NCBI GenBank assembly: GCA_021904315.1
Contig: CM038926.1
Span: forward strand, 1,118,501-1,182,500
DNA length: 64,000 nucleotides
Direction of reading: 5' to 3'
Source of the DNA: Sphagnum magellanicum
Taxonomy: Eukaryota > Streptophyta > Sphagnopsida > Sphagnales > Sphagnaceae
Both the position numbers and the translations under genes were made by a program. Position 1 is the first letter of the stretch, and each line of letters starts with the position of its first letter. This document shows positions 11,627 to 22,830 of the stretch, piece after piece. The notes beneath the pieces are model-generated. The model was not told the origin of the DNA, did no database searches, and saw only the letters and a program-made list of their open reading frames with translations.

Positions 11627-13599
11627 ATGAACTCCATCTCCACATAGAAATGGTAGTTATTTTGAAAAACCTTTCAAATTCCAATTTTTTTCATGTGTGA
11701 TGGATGAACCAACAAATAAAAATCTAGAGTTGAGCCAATGAATAGAAATAGAAATAGGTCAATTGAAAAAATATGGGTGTGTTTTGTATAAAGCGTATTA
11801 TCTAAGGTCAAATAATGGTAGCAACCAGTGTTGTGAGGGTATCTGATTTGAAGGGTAAAAATTTGTTGTTCAAGGTCAAGATCTTATAACTCGGACTCAA
11901 GTTGACATCAAATTGTTGGAACGAGCACAAGAACCAAACCATGAAAAAAATGTTTTGTTAGATCTTAAACTAGAATCATGAAAAAATATCTTTGAAAATA
12001 GGGTAAGGATATACATGTAAAAAAATTGACTTTTTTCAAAAGTCAATAAGTAGGCTGAACTTTATAATTAATTATTAATTATAATTGGTTGTTCAACTCT
12101 TCATTTACATAGACCCCTATTTTAATCTATCGTAAAATTTTATACTCACATAATCTTTAACATTGGGGAATATGTAATGTGTACATGGAACCAAACTTGG
12201 TTCAAAAGTTCAGTTCGAAGGTTCTTGAATTTGGAAAAATGTGATAGAACTGGAATCCAAGGGTTCAAATTTTGGAAGAACCTGACTCAAACCTGTAATC
12301 AGATAACCAAAACATAAATTTCAAAATGTTAAAACCGGACCAAAGGTTTTTTGAAAAAGGAAAAACCGGACAACATTGGTAGCAACCATGTTTAAGAATA
12401 GAATTTTCATGTAGCATGAGACCATTGAATAGAGGCCTAGTAGGGCTCGTCTTTTTTTCTCCTGTGGGAAAGACCCAATGATGGAATTTCTTAATTCATG
12501 TGTTCTAATGTGTTCTTAGGACCCCATTGGGCTTCCCATGATGTTCCTTTAAGGTGTTCCCAATAACAACTTACTTTATCAATATCCTTTGCTTAAAATT
12601 CTCCCATTCTTGCTAAGCCAAAGGGGTGGTCACATTATTGCTCTGCACATTACCAGACATAATAACTCCTCTACTAAAAGGAAACACTTTTCCTTTTTTG
12701 GGGCATGAATTTTGCCTTTTGAAATGCTCACATTACTTTTAAGCTTTTTACTCTAATACTTGGAGGGTACCATGATGCCCATTAGGTATCTTCAAGTTCA
12801 ATGTTCTTTTTTGTAATTTGCCACTTTGATTAGCCCTTTTCAAAGATTCAATGTGTTTAATGTTTTGAAATAAGATAGTGTGTAAATACTTCCTTTTAAC
12901 TCAAGTATATATAATACAAGCCTATATTTTTGGGCCATGGATATGGGACAAAGTGTGGTGTTCTGAAGGTTATTTTGAGTGTAGGGTCCAAATTCATAGG
13001 AACCAATTTGGACTCATCTAAAGCATATTGAATTCTTGAGTTGAACCTTCCCTTGGACCCTAAGCTTGCATCTTGGTTCTGAAGTTGAATCTTGACCTAT
13101 CCTTTTTAACCTTTTTTTTTTGGGGTCTGAACCAGGGTTGTGTTGGTATATTATTTTTGATATATTTTAAGGTGAGGGTATATTTAACATATATTCAATG
13201 ATATCAATAGGATATATCTTTTTCATATATATATACTTTCCATGTATCCATTTCATTAAGGTACACTAGTTTTAAGAAACTAGTTAAAGTGAAGGATACC
13301 CTATCCATACCTGACAGGTATATTTAGGTAAAAGATATATTTGTACAACATTGGTCCAAATTGATGGATTTCCCTTCAAAATGGTGCTATGTAATTTTAG
13401 CCTCAATTTGCCATTTTTTGGTCTTAGATCCTTGCCTAAAGGCCATGAGTCCAATTTATTGCTTTCATCCAAAGGATTGTTCTATTTCATTAGACATTAG
13501 ACCTTCATCTATATAAAGTGGCCTTAAGTTTTCTTATGGATCATCCCCACTTGGGCTACAACACAAATGTGACCAAAAAACATTCAACACAACTACAAC
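11627..13599. other. Gene-free nuclear stretch
   Basis: About 2 kb of AT-rich sequence without a recognisable gene. A 'gtttaagaaactagttaaa' type partial palindrome lies near 13268. Nothing else supported. Confidence 0.45.
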
Positions 13600-14340
13600 A
13601 AGGTTTCGTGTCTCCAAATTTTTGAGGTTGACAAGTTAACAACTAACATTTTTAAAAATAGCAAATTTGGTCAAATTTGCATTATTAAACTCTTAGAAGC
13701 CCAAGAAATTTTTTTTAACTTTTTTCAAATGACAAAATTTGTCACCAAATTGACAAAAGGCCTTGCCCATAAAGAAAAGTTAGAAAGTTGAATTATTTTT
13801 TTGGGAACTTTTGTGAGGTTGAAAAGGTGGCAACAATTGTTTTTATAAAAAATAATATTAAGATGGCATTGAAAAATTTAAAACAATACTAACAAGGTTT
13901 TTTATTTTCAAATTTGAGATGTCAAAAAGTTGGGTACAAATGTAAGGAAAACAAATAAATTTGGTCAAAATTGCATTGAAATCTCATGAACATGCAAAAA
14001 TTCCCCAATTCCTTGCCAAAGCAATGATAAATTTTGTGAAAAAAAAAAATAGCACCAAACAAAACATCAAAGGCAAGACTCACAATTTTTTTATATTGGG
14101 AAACATTTGTGAGGTCAAAAAGTGGCAGCAAACATATTAAAAAAAACATGGCCATATTTTCTTCAAAATTGCACTAAATAAATTATTAATCATTGTAATG
14201 GTTTTTTTTCCAAATTTGTGAGGTTGAAAAGGTGGTGACAAATGTAAACAAAACATCAAATCTAGTTGATATTGCAATAAAATCTCAAAAAAAAATTAAA
14301 AATTCCCAAGCTTTTGTTGAAAAAGTGACATATATTACAC
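13600..14340. repeat. Degenerate tandem repeat, ~100-200 bp units
   Basis: A unit with 'tttgtgaggttgaaaaggtgg' type wording (shown in variants) followed by 'caacaaatgta' and 'ttggtcaaaattgca' recurs near 13614, 13810, 13912, 14105 and 14213. Each copy continues into an A-rich stretch and a 'ttcccaa' phrase. Copies are strongly diverged with indels. Open frames at 13922-14155 minus and 14232-14432 plus run across the repeat and are not convincing genes. Confidence 0.55.
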
Positions 14341-14613
14341 ACATATATTTAATACAAAACTCTCCGAGCGTCGACATGGGTTCCCAAAAAAATGGCAAGA
14401 TGGATGATAGTGAGTTGTTTAGGGCAAAATGAATAGGTATGCCTATTTATTAATATTATTTTGGAGGACTACAATTCTAAGTGGCTTCATTTATAATTGT
14501 CGCTAAGAAGCTTCATCTTTCATAAAATGAACTTCAACTTCACCTTTCATGAACTCAAATTGGACCTTACATTCACACATGAAGTCCCATGTTACATGGA
14601 AGGGGATTTTTGT

Positions 14614-15105
14614 TTAGCAATTTCCACCTTGTTGGAGCTTTGGGAAAGTGTCATTATTTGGTGTGACATGGGTTCCATTTGTGAGAAATCCAATAGCTTG
14701 ACCTAACTTCTTACACGATGGAGTGCTCTCTTCAACATGGCTAGCAACAATTGCTATTTGGATTTCAGTTGACCTTAGCTTTGGAGCAACATTAACGGGT
14801 TTAGTAGACACAAACACAGAGGACCCAAATGGTTTGTGTGTCTCCATGGCCTCTTGTACAGTATCCTTGGGAAGGGCTCCTCCTAACATTTTTTCAATAT
14901 CACGAGGGGAGGACATCCCTAACACATGAACAGAGCTTTGCAATTGCTTCGATAATAGGCCTTTTTCATGTGTAATTCAAGCCCCTCACTTTCAAACTTT
15001 GGGGATCCGATGCTTGTCTAGTTTGCTTCAACAATAGGCACCTCTTTCATGTGTAATTCAAGCCCCTCACTTTTGAACTTTAGGGATCCCATGCTTGTTT
15101 AATCA
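14614..15105 (-). pseudogene. Decayed ORF with internal tandem duplication
   Basis: On the minus strand a 109-codon open frame (14943 to 14614) has coding-like composition with phrases such as MSSPRDIEKMLGGALPKD and SHVEESTPSCKKLGQAIGFL. Just upstream, a ~79-base unit is duplicated (14946-15019 and 15025-15100); both copies translate to related peptides, SPKFESEGLELHMK and SLKFKSEGLELHMK, separated by a TAG stop. Conservation of the peptide between copies suggests the duplication arose while the sequence was coding or shortly after. I do not recognise the family; a retroelement gag-like or host gene remnant are both possible. Confidence 0.35.
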
Positions 15106-15616
15106 GCCATAAGTATCTTCTACAATTCCTTCACTTGTAAACACAATGCACTTAGTTTGCCACCAAGTTAATGATTTCACTTTCCAATCCTTTGGATCGG
15201 CATTCTCCAACTGGTTTCATAGCATTTTCTAGTGGGGTTGAATAGGTTGGCGGGCCATCGCTTTGTATGTCACAACCAAATCCTGACAACACCACAAAAT
15301 AACTTGTCAACTTATACAAATTACAATTGAAAATCAAAAAAATATTTCATCCAAGCCCTACCACAAAAAATGGTATGGTCTTGAGTGACATAATTTCAAG
15401 GTAGAAGAAGGTACCCCAACTATTGCATCCGGCTGCAATTTAGCTACACCCTCAATTAGTCATGCCATCTTAATTAATTAAGGTAACATCTCTTGCGGTG
15501 TGGCCTACATGCATGAAAGTGCACATGAATCAATTTTAGTTTCCTTTTTGGCACAATCATTAACAACTTAGATTAAATAACAACCTTTGGCAAAACTCTT
15601 TGCACACCTTTTGTAG
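15106..15616. other. Nuclear spacer
   Basis: About 500 bases between the duplicated ORF remnant and the truncated LTR. A short minus-strand open frame (15337-15152) may continue the decayed ORF, but I cannot link it with confidence. Confidence 0.35.
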
Positions 15617-16183
15617 CCGCGCGGGAGTCCCGAAATCCCGCCCAGCGGGACTCCCGGGACTTTGAACGCGCATAACTTTCGGAGCAGACCTCCGATGACG
15701 ACGCTGTCTGAAGCAAAGTTGTAGATCTCGTCGAGACCTTTCCAACGGTATGTCGCACGTTCTCAGCAGCCAAGTATTTCGGGTCGATTCCCGACTTTTA
15801 GTGCCCGGGAGTCGAAACTGGCGGACTCCCGCGAGTTCGACTCCCGGGCCTTCTTTTGGCCATAACTTGCATTTCAGATGTCCAAATGAGCAATGCGAGC
15901 CCATTTTAGACATCTACACTTCAAGACCTTTCCATTGATATAAAGAGCGCACCAAGCCATTGAGTTTTGACCCCTCAAAACGTGCTCTGAAGTTTCGGGA
16001 GTCCTTTTGGGACTCTAACTCTCACCAACTCCCAACATGGGAGTTGCCTTGGGAGTGTGAGGGTCCACTCCCTCACACTTTCTTGCACTCCCGGGAGTCT
16101 TGATGTGACTCTCGGGCTTCCTTTTGGCCCGCACCCTTGCAACCCCCTTGCCTTGGTCGCGAGCCAAGGCTAGGGTTGCGACA
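15617..16183 (+). mobile_element. Solo-LTR-like element, copy 5, 5'-truncated
   Basis: The sequence joins the family at GGGAGTCCCGAAAT near 15621, runs through GCATAACTTTCGGAGC, the CATAACTTGCATTTCAGATG phrase and the CCTCACACTC tract, and ends at the exact family terminus GGGTTGCGACA at 16183. The first third of the element, including TGATGCG and the TATA-like site, is absent. Unlike copies 1 and 4 it is rich in CpG (for example GTCGAGACC, GTCGCACG, CGCGCGGGAGTC), so it is either young or lies in less methylated DNA. It abuts a GC-rich, gene-like island. Confidence 0.7.
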
Positions 16184-16568
16184 TCTTTTCTGCTGGCCTT
16201 GGTGCTGCAGAGTCGCAAACGACAATGCTGTTGCTGCAGACTCGTGGCTTTTGTCTTTCTTGCTGGATTGTCTCTTGGGTAAGACTGGTTTTTTCTCAGG
16301 AGCTTGCTTCTTCTTCTTCTTCTTGCAGCTCGGTTCTTTATCGAAGAATGTCGTAGAAGCAACAATAGCAGTAGTGGTGGTGGTGGTGGCTCTTCCGAGA
16401 GAACTTACACAATTGAGTCCACATTTCATTGCGGTTGCTGTGAAGATGGAGTGGTAGCTAGGCACATCCGCCGCTTCCTCCTCGTCTTCACTATTGGAAG
16501 AAGAAGAAGAAGATTCAGAATTTGTTGCTGCTGGTGCTACTGCATGATCTAGACTTGTTGGGAACTAG
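16184..16568 (-). pseudogene. Possible nuclear gene fragment (Ser/Glu- and Lys-rich)
   Basis: On the minus strand a frame is open from about 16566 to the edge of the truncated LTR. It reads in order: a Ser run followed by an acidic stretch (NSESSSSSSNSEDEEEAAD), a middle part with Cys and Thr runs, then a strongly basic part (CKKKKKKQAPEKKPVLPKRQ, SSKKDKSHESA). The local base composition is much richer in GC than the background. The frame continues into the LTR, so the 3' end is lost or the sequence is a fragment. Possible splice sites lie upstream (CAG|GTGATC on the minus strand near 16580) but no exon chain can be proved. Family not recognised. Confidence 0.35.
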
Positions 16569-17223
16569 ACGTCGATCACCTGCAGGCAAGTACTATTGTT
16601 TCCAAAACAAAGCAGAGTGTAGTATTACAGCTAGTGAGATCTGCAAACACGTGAGACAGAGGAACGGAGCTTTTCAGAAAAGAAGTCTTGGAACTATGTG
16701 CGAGGAAGAATCGAGGGCTTGTAGTCAAGGACGCAACCATGTCAATTAGGAATAGTGATTTCCGGCAACATGATTTTCTCTCTCAGGGCTTTCAGAGTTT
16801 CTCTGTTTCGATCTATACACATGTTTCTCAAAGCACAGAATCTCCAAGAAGAAAGCCAAGAAACGTAGAAAAGAAGGAGAAGGAGAAGAAGCAAGTCTAC
16901 ATGTGGCTCACAAATCCCGCCTTGCACCTTCAAAATAAGCTAGCCTGCAAGAAAAGGACCGAGGTAGGTAGAAGGAGTAGCTAAAACATTGTTCGTTATG
17001 GTGCAACGAACAGTGCACTCTTGAAGAAGAAATTCAGAAGTGATTCCTCCAACACACCACCACCACAACGTTTCTTCATGCCTCCATTTGGTTTCTATTG
17101 TTGCTGGCCCTCCATCGCTCGCTCTATTAAATTCCTACAGACCACACAAAAACAATTTCGCAATGCTAAAACAAACTACGCTAACAGGATCACATGAACA
17201 TGTGGATAAACTGCTGCCGCCGT
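16569..17223. other. GC-rich island, no proven gene
   Basis: This stretch has higher GC than the surrounding nuclear DNA. The longest open frame is on the plus strand (16688-16984, 98 codons) and includes a Lys/Glu-rich part (RNVEKKEKEKKQVYMW). It could be exon, intron or untranslated sequence of the neighbouring gene-like pieces. No domain is recognisable. Confidence 0.3.
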
Positions 17224-17300
17224 CATGAGTTATCGTCGTCCTCCCATTCCTCATCTTCTTCTTTTGGGATGAGGAACTTCCGGGAGGGATGATGGGATGG
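17224..17300 (-). pseudogene. Possible C-terminal gene fragment, acidic tail
   Basis: Read on the minus strand, the frame gives PSRKFLIPKEEDEEWEDD followed by DNS and a TGA stop at 17224-17226. An acidic tail after a basic-hydrophobic segment looks like a genuine protein end, and the following sequence looks like a 3' untranslated region. Upstream, toward 17310, the sequence becomes GGAT microsatellite, so only about 25 codons remain. Function unknown. Confidence 0.25.
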
Positions 17301-17353
17301 ATGGATGGAAAGGACGACCACCCAAGGATATTATATAATTTAAAACATTATAA

Positions 17354-17427
17354 ATGGTATAATTTTAATTTTGTGGCATTTTATGGCATTTTAATGAATA
17401 TGTAAAATGCCATAAAATTATATACCA
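17354..17427. repeat. Short inverted repeat
   Basis: The arms 'tggtataatttt...ggcatttta' and 'taaaatgccataaaattatatacca' pair around a short A/T spacer, with a small duplication in the left arm. It marks the start of an AGGT-rich tract and could be the end of a non-autonomous DNA element, but no partner end was found. Confidence 0.4.
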
Positions 17428-17454
17428 ATTATTTTATACCACAAAATAGAACCC

Positions 17455-18190
17455 TTGCTAAGTTAAAGTAACTTGCCTAACCTAGTTAGCTATCCTAGCC
17501 TAGCCTAATTAGCTTCCTTACCTAACTTAAAGCTTATGTAGACCTAGGTAGGTAGTAATATGTTAAGTATAGGTAGGTTATGAGTCATGACACCATGATT
17601 AAACAAAAATTAAGTAGGTACCTACCTAAAAAACTTGTCTAGTTACTTAATACCTATCTACTTATACATAATTATTTAAGTAACCTACTTACCTATATTT
17701 GACCTAACATATTTACCTATTACTTACCTAGGGACTTCCTATTGCATCTAAGTAGACAATAAATAGGTAGGTAATCATAACTTACCTTGCCTCGCTACCC
17801 TTTTAAATATAGCCTCACTAGCTATTTAATCTAGTTGCTTACATGCTTCATTAGCTACCTAGGTAGGTTGTAGGTTAAGCAAGTACACTTGTTGCGAATT
17901 ACTTCTTAGTACCTGTAGGTAGGTAGGTAATATTTTGTAGGTTAGGTAGATATTTATTACATGTATTACTAAGGTAGTTTTAAATAGGTGATAAATTGTA
18001 AATTAAATATATTTAGATTATAATATAAGTGATTTAAAGTAGGTTGTAGGTTAAGTTATGTAGGTCAATAATTTGTAGGTACTTAAGGAGATATGTAATA
18101 TGTAGGTATAAGTTATAATAGTAAGTAGGTAACATGTACATAAGGTGTAAGTAATGATAAGTAGGTAAGTGGGTAGGTAATATGTGGGTA
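17455..18190. repeat. AGGT/ACCT-rich tetranucleotide-like tract
   Basis: Over about 735 bases the words TAGGTAGGT, CCTACCTA and GTAGGTTA recur dozens of times in both orientations, with the CCTA form dominating on the left half and the TAGG form on the right half. The switch in strand bias gives potential for long-range folding. The same word fills a short tract inside the CACTA element at 26031-26115. No coding potential. Confidence 0.5.
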
Positions 18191-18676
18191 GGGTATATGT
18201 AATGCTAATTAAAGTTGAAGTACAGTTGAAAATGCATGCAATATTTCATCCATCAATATCCTTATTTCATCCATTCAAAAACAAGGTCCACCAAATAGTT
18301 AAGTAATTGACTTGATGTGGCATAATGTCATGGCAAAGTGTAATCCTTGACTACTCCTCAATTGAGTTTTATTTTATTTTTAAAAATATTTTGACGGTCA
18401 ACGCCCATTAATGGTCAATGTTGTACATTTACCAAATTAGTCGACACATCAACTCATTTGAGATGCCATCCCATCCATGTGGAATTTTTAAAAATAAATA
18501 TTATTGTGTAGTTGAAACAAAGTTGAAAACGACATGTAGTAAAAAACCAATTGGTTAGAAAATGCCTTTTTTTTCCTAGTGAAATCAAGAGGAAGATTAA
18601 TTTTTATAGTTTTCAAAATCTTACTCATTTCAATTTGTATTCAACTAGTGTGAACCCGGTGCATAATGCACCCGTG
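18191..18676. other. Nuclear spacer
   Basis: AT-rich stretch between the AGGT-rich tract and the C-tract. No gene or element end recognised. Confidence 0.4.
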
Positions 18677-18697
18677 CCCCCCCCCCCCCCCCCCCCC
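18677..18697 (+). repeat. C homopolymer, 21 bases
   Basis: An uninterrupted run of 21 C, unusual in this AT-rich background. Length in the assembly may be unreliable. Confidence 0.85.
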
Positions 18698-18782
18698 GCC
18701 GTTACTTACTTCGGACCAGAAGCAACCTCTCCTCCTGCACGGTTGTTGTGAATGCTCCCCGGAGCTGCTGGCCAGACGTCAT

Positions 18783-19150
18783 CCAAAAAAAAAAAGATAA
18801 AAAAAGAAGCAAATACGTAGCCTTAGATTTTTCCGAAAAAACAAATCCAAAAAAAAAAGATAAAAAAAGAAGCAAATACGTAGCCTTACATTTTTCTGCC
18901 CATTCTTTATTTTTTATTTTTATTTTTTCTTCATTTTTGTTAATTTAAGAGAAGGGGAGAAAAATCCAAAAAAACAAATCCAAAAAAAAAGATTAAAAAA
19001 AAAACAAATACATAGCCTTAGATTTTTCTGCCCATTTCTTATTTTTTATTTTTTAATCCAAAAAAAAGATAAAAAAAGAAGCAAATACGTAGCCTTAGAT
19101 TTTTCCGAAAAAACAAATCCAAAAAAAAGATTAAAAAAGAAGCAAATACG
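18783..19150 (+). repeat. A-rich tandem repeat, five units
   Basis: A unit reading 'aaaaaagaagcaaatacg' then 'tagccttagatttttc' occurs at about 18800, 18866, 18995, 19067 and 19130. Units 1, 4 and 5 are followed or preceded by 'cgaaaaaacaaatcc'; units 2 and 3 instead run into 'tgcccattc' or 'tgcccatttc' plus a T-rich tract. The spacing alternates between about 65 and 130 bases, suggesting a higher-order unit partly lost. Copies are nearly identical, so amplification is recent. Confidence 0.7.
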
Positions 19151-22147
19151 GAGCAGAATCGGTCTTTGCGGCTCATTTCTGGGGGGTTATAGAATCGGCA
19201 TCGCAGAAACCATTAACGGGTTGAAATGCCCTGTCACAGACGGACGGACAGTTGTGTAGAAATCAAACGGGTTTCCCGGGGGTGCCAGTTCCAGACGAAA
19301 ATGTTTTTCCCTATGGCCGGTTCCGCATCATAAACATAAAAAATGATTATGCAGCAGAACGTCACGTCACAGACCGGAAGACCAAGTGAATTTATATATA
19401 AGATTGGGAAGCATATGCATTGACATACTAATAACAAATTAAATTTTTAAAAAAAATCTTTTTTGGTTGCCTTATTTTATTTTATTTTGTATATTTTTGT
19501 AAATTTTTTACAGTAGCAAATCATTTATCCTCCAAAATTGCAAAGACTAAATGGCTAATTGAAGCATGTAATAAATTATATGAATAGTTTTGGAATGTAG
19601 AGCATAATTTATGTGTGGATGAAATGATGGTCAAATACATTAAGAAATATTCACCCATTCAATAATACATGAAAGCTAAACCTTGTTGACATGGAATGAG
19701 ATGTGGCCAATGCAACTAACAAATTAGACCTTTAAAACATGCTTTCAATGTGTAGTCATATTAACATGTACCATTAACAGTCGTAACCACTGTTTAATTT
19801 TTGAACTTTGGATTAATAATAATAATAATAATAATAATAAAATAGAGTAATTTTGTATAAAATGTTATTGTGAATACATTATGTACATATCATAAAAATT
19901 TGGAATCAATCTAATGAGTACAAGGACTTTCAAAACTTTGTAAAAACTACTTAAAAATAGTTTTGACACTAAAAGCACAATTTGAAAAATAATAATTATG
20001 ACATATTTTGGGATATTTTGTAATATACATCTTAACATAATAGTATTAAGAATTTTTTTTAATTAATGTTTTTTAAAAACATATTAAAAGATTTGAAAAA
20101 AATATTCTTTTAAAAAGTAATGGTCCAAGGGGGCACTTTTGGTTCCTAATAGTGTGGTTCGACCCTTCAAAGGTAGTAAGACTATTGTTGGGGTTACATA
20201 ACAAGAGAAGGAAAGCTTCAAACAATGTCATTTGAAAAAAGTGGTTGGAAATTTAATCATGTTAAAGGCTAGAAAGATTTTAACTTTGTTTTGGACCAGA
20301 AATGTAATTACACACTGAGAATACCAATTTTCAAAATTGTAATTACTAAAACTTTTCAATATCAAAATTGAATAATAGAAACTTTTACCATATATTTCAT
20401 TATCGAATCCTAATATTGGAATTTGATACCAAAACATGTTACCAATTTTTGAAGTGTTTATTTTTTTTAATAGGTTTTTTATACTTACTTTAGTTTAAAA
20501 TTTTAAATAAGTATTAACTATTATTTTGGGAGATTTTTGGGGGTTTCCCTTATTGTTTTGGTGATCCATCATTTCAGACCATTTCAAAGGGTTTCTATAG
20601 GGAAATTCAAGGGGTCGTTGTGTGAGGATTTTGATTATGCCTTGGGAGAAGAAAATAAAACTCTTTTGAGTATTATTGACATCATTTTTAAGAAAATTAT
20701 CTTTTGTACTTCGTTTTTGAAGTTGTATTTGCTATATTTTGGAATTGTTGGATGATATAAACTTGTATGTCTACTTGCAACTATGGTTATTTTCTTTAAT
20801 TTGTTGTGATTAGTTTTCATTAAATCTTGCAAAAGTGAATTGTTTGAACCCTTTGTTCTATTTAATATTGAAGTCAAATACTTGAGGATTCATTAGGTGG
20901 TTTAACAAGTCATACTTTAAAATGATGCATATGAGTTGCCCATTTTTATATATAGTAGAGAAATGGATGTGTTGATGCTAGATGTGACCATTTAAGGAAG
21001 GATGTGGTAGAGTGGACTTCAATGCCATCTTCTCCAAGATCTTGTAAAGACTTCAACAAAAAAAAAAAACCATGCCACCATTTCCATTAAGGCTTGTAAG
21101 GACCTCAACAACGAAATGATGTTAGGTGTAAAAGGTGCGATATGTATGTTAATACATCCATAAACAATATCACTGTTAATGAAAGAATCATATTTGCACT
21201 ACAAGTTTGATATTTGTTGGTTTGAATTTTGTAACATAAGTTTTTTCAAGGATATAATAATTAAATGTATAGTAAAGTTTGGTAGGTTATATAATGATTG
21301 TAAATGACAATTGGAAATACACATAAGGGATCTATTTTTGAATGTTCATTAAAAAGGGGTGGGGTGCAATCGAAAGCACTTTAAGGGTGAGCCACTTTTG
21401 TTCAAAAAATGAAATATAGAAGAAATATTATAGTACATAGTAAGCTAGAATCTTGATGGCATCCTTTGGTTATTATAAACACAAGTTAAAAACTTTAGAA
21501 TTTGCATAACAACATTTTTGAACTCAAAGTTCATTTTAAATCAAAACTAATATTGATCCAATGGTTAGATGAGGAGGATTGAATAAAATCAATGTACATA
21601 GAGTATATAACTTACAATTTTTTCATGGCCAAAAGGCCTCATGTTTATGATTCATGAGACATTACCCAAAAAAAATTTGTTTGAAAAAATAATGCAATGC
21701 CCATCTATAAAATCTCCTTTGATTTGATATGGTAATGGTTTTTTGCTAAAAAATAGTATTATTATGCATTCATTGCTAAACAAATGCAAAAAAAACATCT
21801 CTTGAATGGAATTTCATCCAAAAACTTTCAATTTCTAAACTATCCTAGATTTAATTGATGTATATCAATATCATACGCCATTAAAATTTTCGCCCAATAA
21901 TTCCATCCGCAACCCTAGTTTTGAAATATATATTCAAAATTTCAAACTCTATGACATGTATTATTTTGTCACGAATATACTCCATGCGTTCAAATTCTTC
22001 AAAGTTTGTTGAATTTTTCAAAATAGTTGATTAAATGAAGTTTATATTTAAAACAAGCAAAAATAATCCAAGACATGATGTCCATACATTACCAAAAAAA
22101 TTAATTGCAAAAAGATTATACATGTGACTACAATTTTGTGGGGGTGA
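19151..22147. other. Gene-free nuclear stretch with microsatellite
   Basis: About 3 kb of AT-rich DNA. It contains an (AAT)n microsatellite at 19814-19840 and a small GC-richer patch near 19150-19390. Short open frames (20537-20755 plus, 20877-20635 minus) overlap on opposite strands and show no recognisable protein. Confidence 0.45.
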
Positions 22148-22170
22148 GGGGGGGGGGGGGGGGGGGGGGG
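22148..22170 (+). repeat. G homopolymer, 23 bases
   Basis: An uninterrupted run of 23 G, preceded by GGGGTGA. With the C21 run 3.5 kb upstream it is one of two such tracts. It could form a quadruplex but may also be a length-uncertain assembly feature. Confidence 0.85.
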
Positions 22171-22194
22171 TAGTGTGCCTTGATTAAAACTTTG

Positions 22195-22830
22195 TTGTTG
22201 CACGTCAATGGGGTTGGAAGATTTGATGGTATATGATTGTTTTTGTAGTTAGTTTGAATGAAGCAACAATTAATACATGATGGTTATTGATTAAAATAAT
22301 TATAATGCAACATTTGTGCACCATGTTTTTGTAATTCAATGCTTTAGTGTCTATCCAAAGAAAAATGCATTTTCATTTTGCAATGCAACTTGATCAAATT
22401 TTTGAGGAATTAGAAGGAGGAGTGAAAATTCAACAAGAATACCACCTCCAATGTTTAGTAGAATAATATTGTGTGTAGGATTGAAATTTAGTTTTCCCAA
22501 TTCAATGGGTCGTTGGATTTGACGATGTAAAGTTGTGTATATAGTTATATTGAGTGAGTGATAGTTAATGTTGAAATTTTTTCACGTATAGGGTTGCAAC
22601 ATAACAGTTGTGCACTTTGTTCCAATATAACTTTGTTTGAACATGCTTTGAAAAAAAATCAATATAAAGGTGAAATAAAAATTTGTGCAAGATTGAATAA
22701 TAATTTCCCAAGGTCAAAGGAGGTGTTGGATTTAATTGGCTAAAGTTTTTTTGTAGTAATCATGATTGAATGATAATCGATGTGTAAGTTCTATTCATAA
22801 AAGTTGTTCCAACACAACACATTTAGAAAA
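22195..22830 (+). repeat. Degenerate direct repeat, three copies
   Basis: Three diverged copies start near 22203, 22500 and 22712. Each begins 'gtcaatggggttgga' or a variant, continues through 'gatttga', a T-rich stretch ending 'gtag' or 'gtat', then 'gaatgaa' or 'gagtgag', and closes with 'caacataacagttgtgca' type wording. Spacing is about 300 and 210 bases. No coding is convincing; the frame at 22558-22743 lies inside copy 2. Confidence 0.5.

Noticed and set aside
6347..11630. Open frames of 60-120 codons in the LTR cluster as genes
   Set aside because: They occur on both strands, recur with each repeat copy, and translate the GC-rich repeat rather than a protein family.
13600..22830. CRISPR-like array
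   Set aside because: The repeats are long, diverged, without regular spacers, and the host is a plant.
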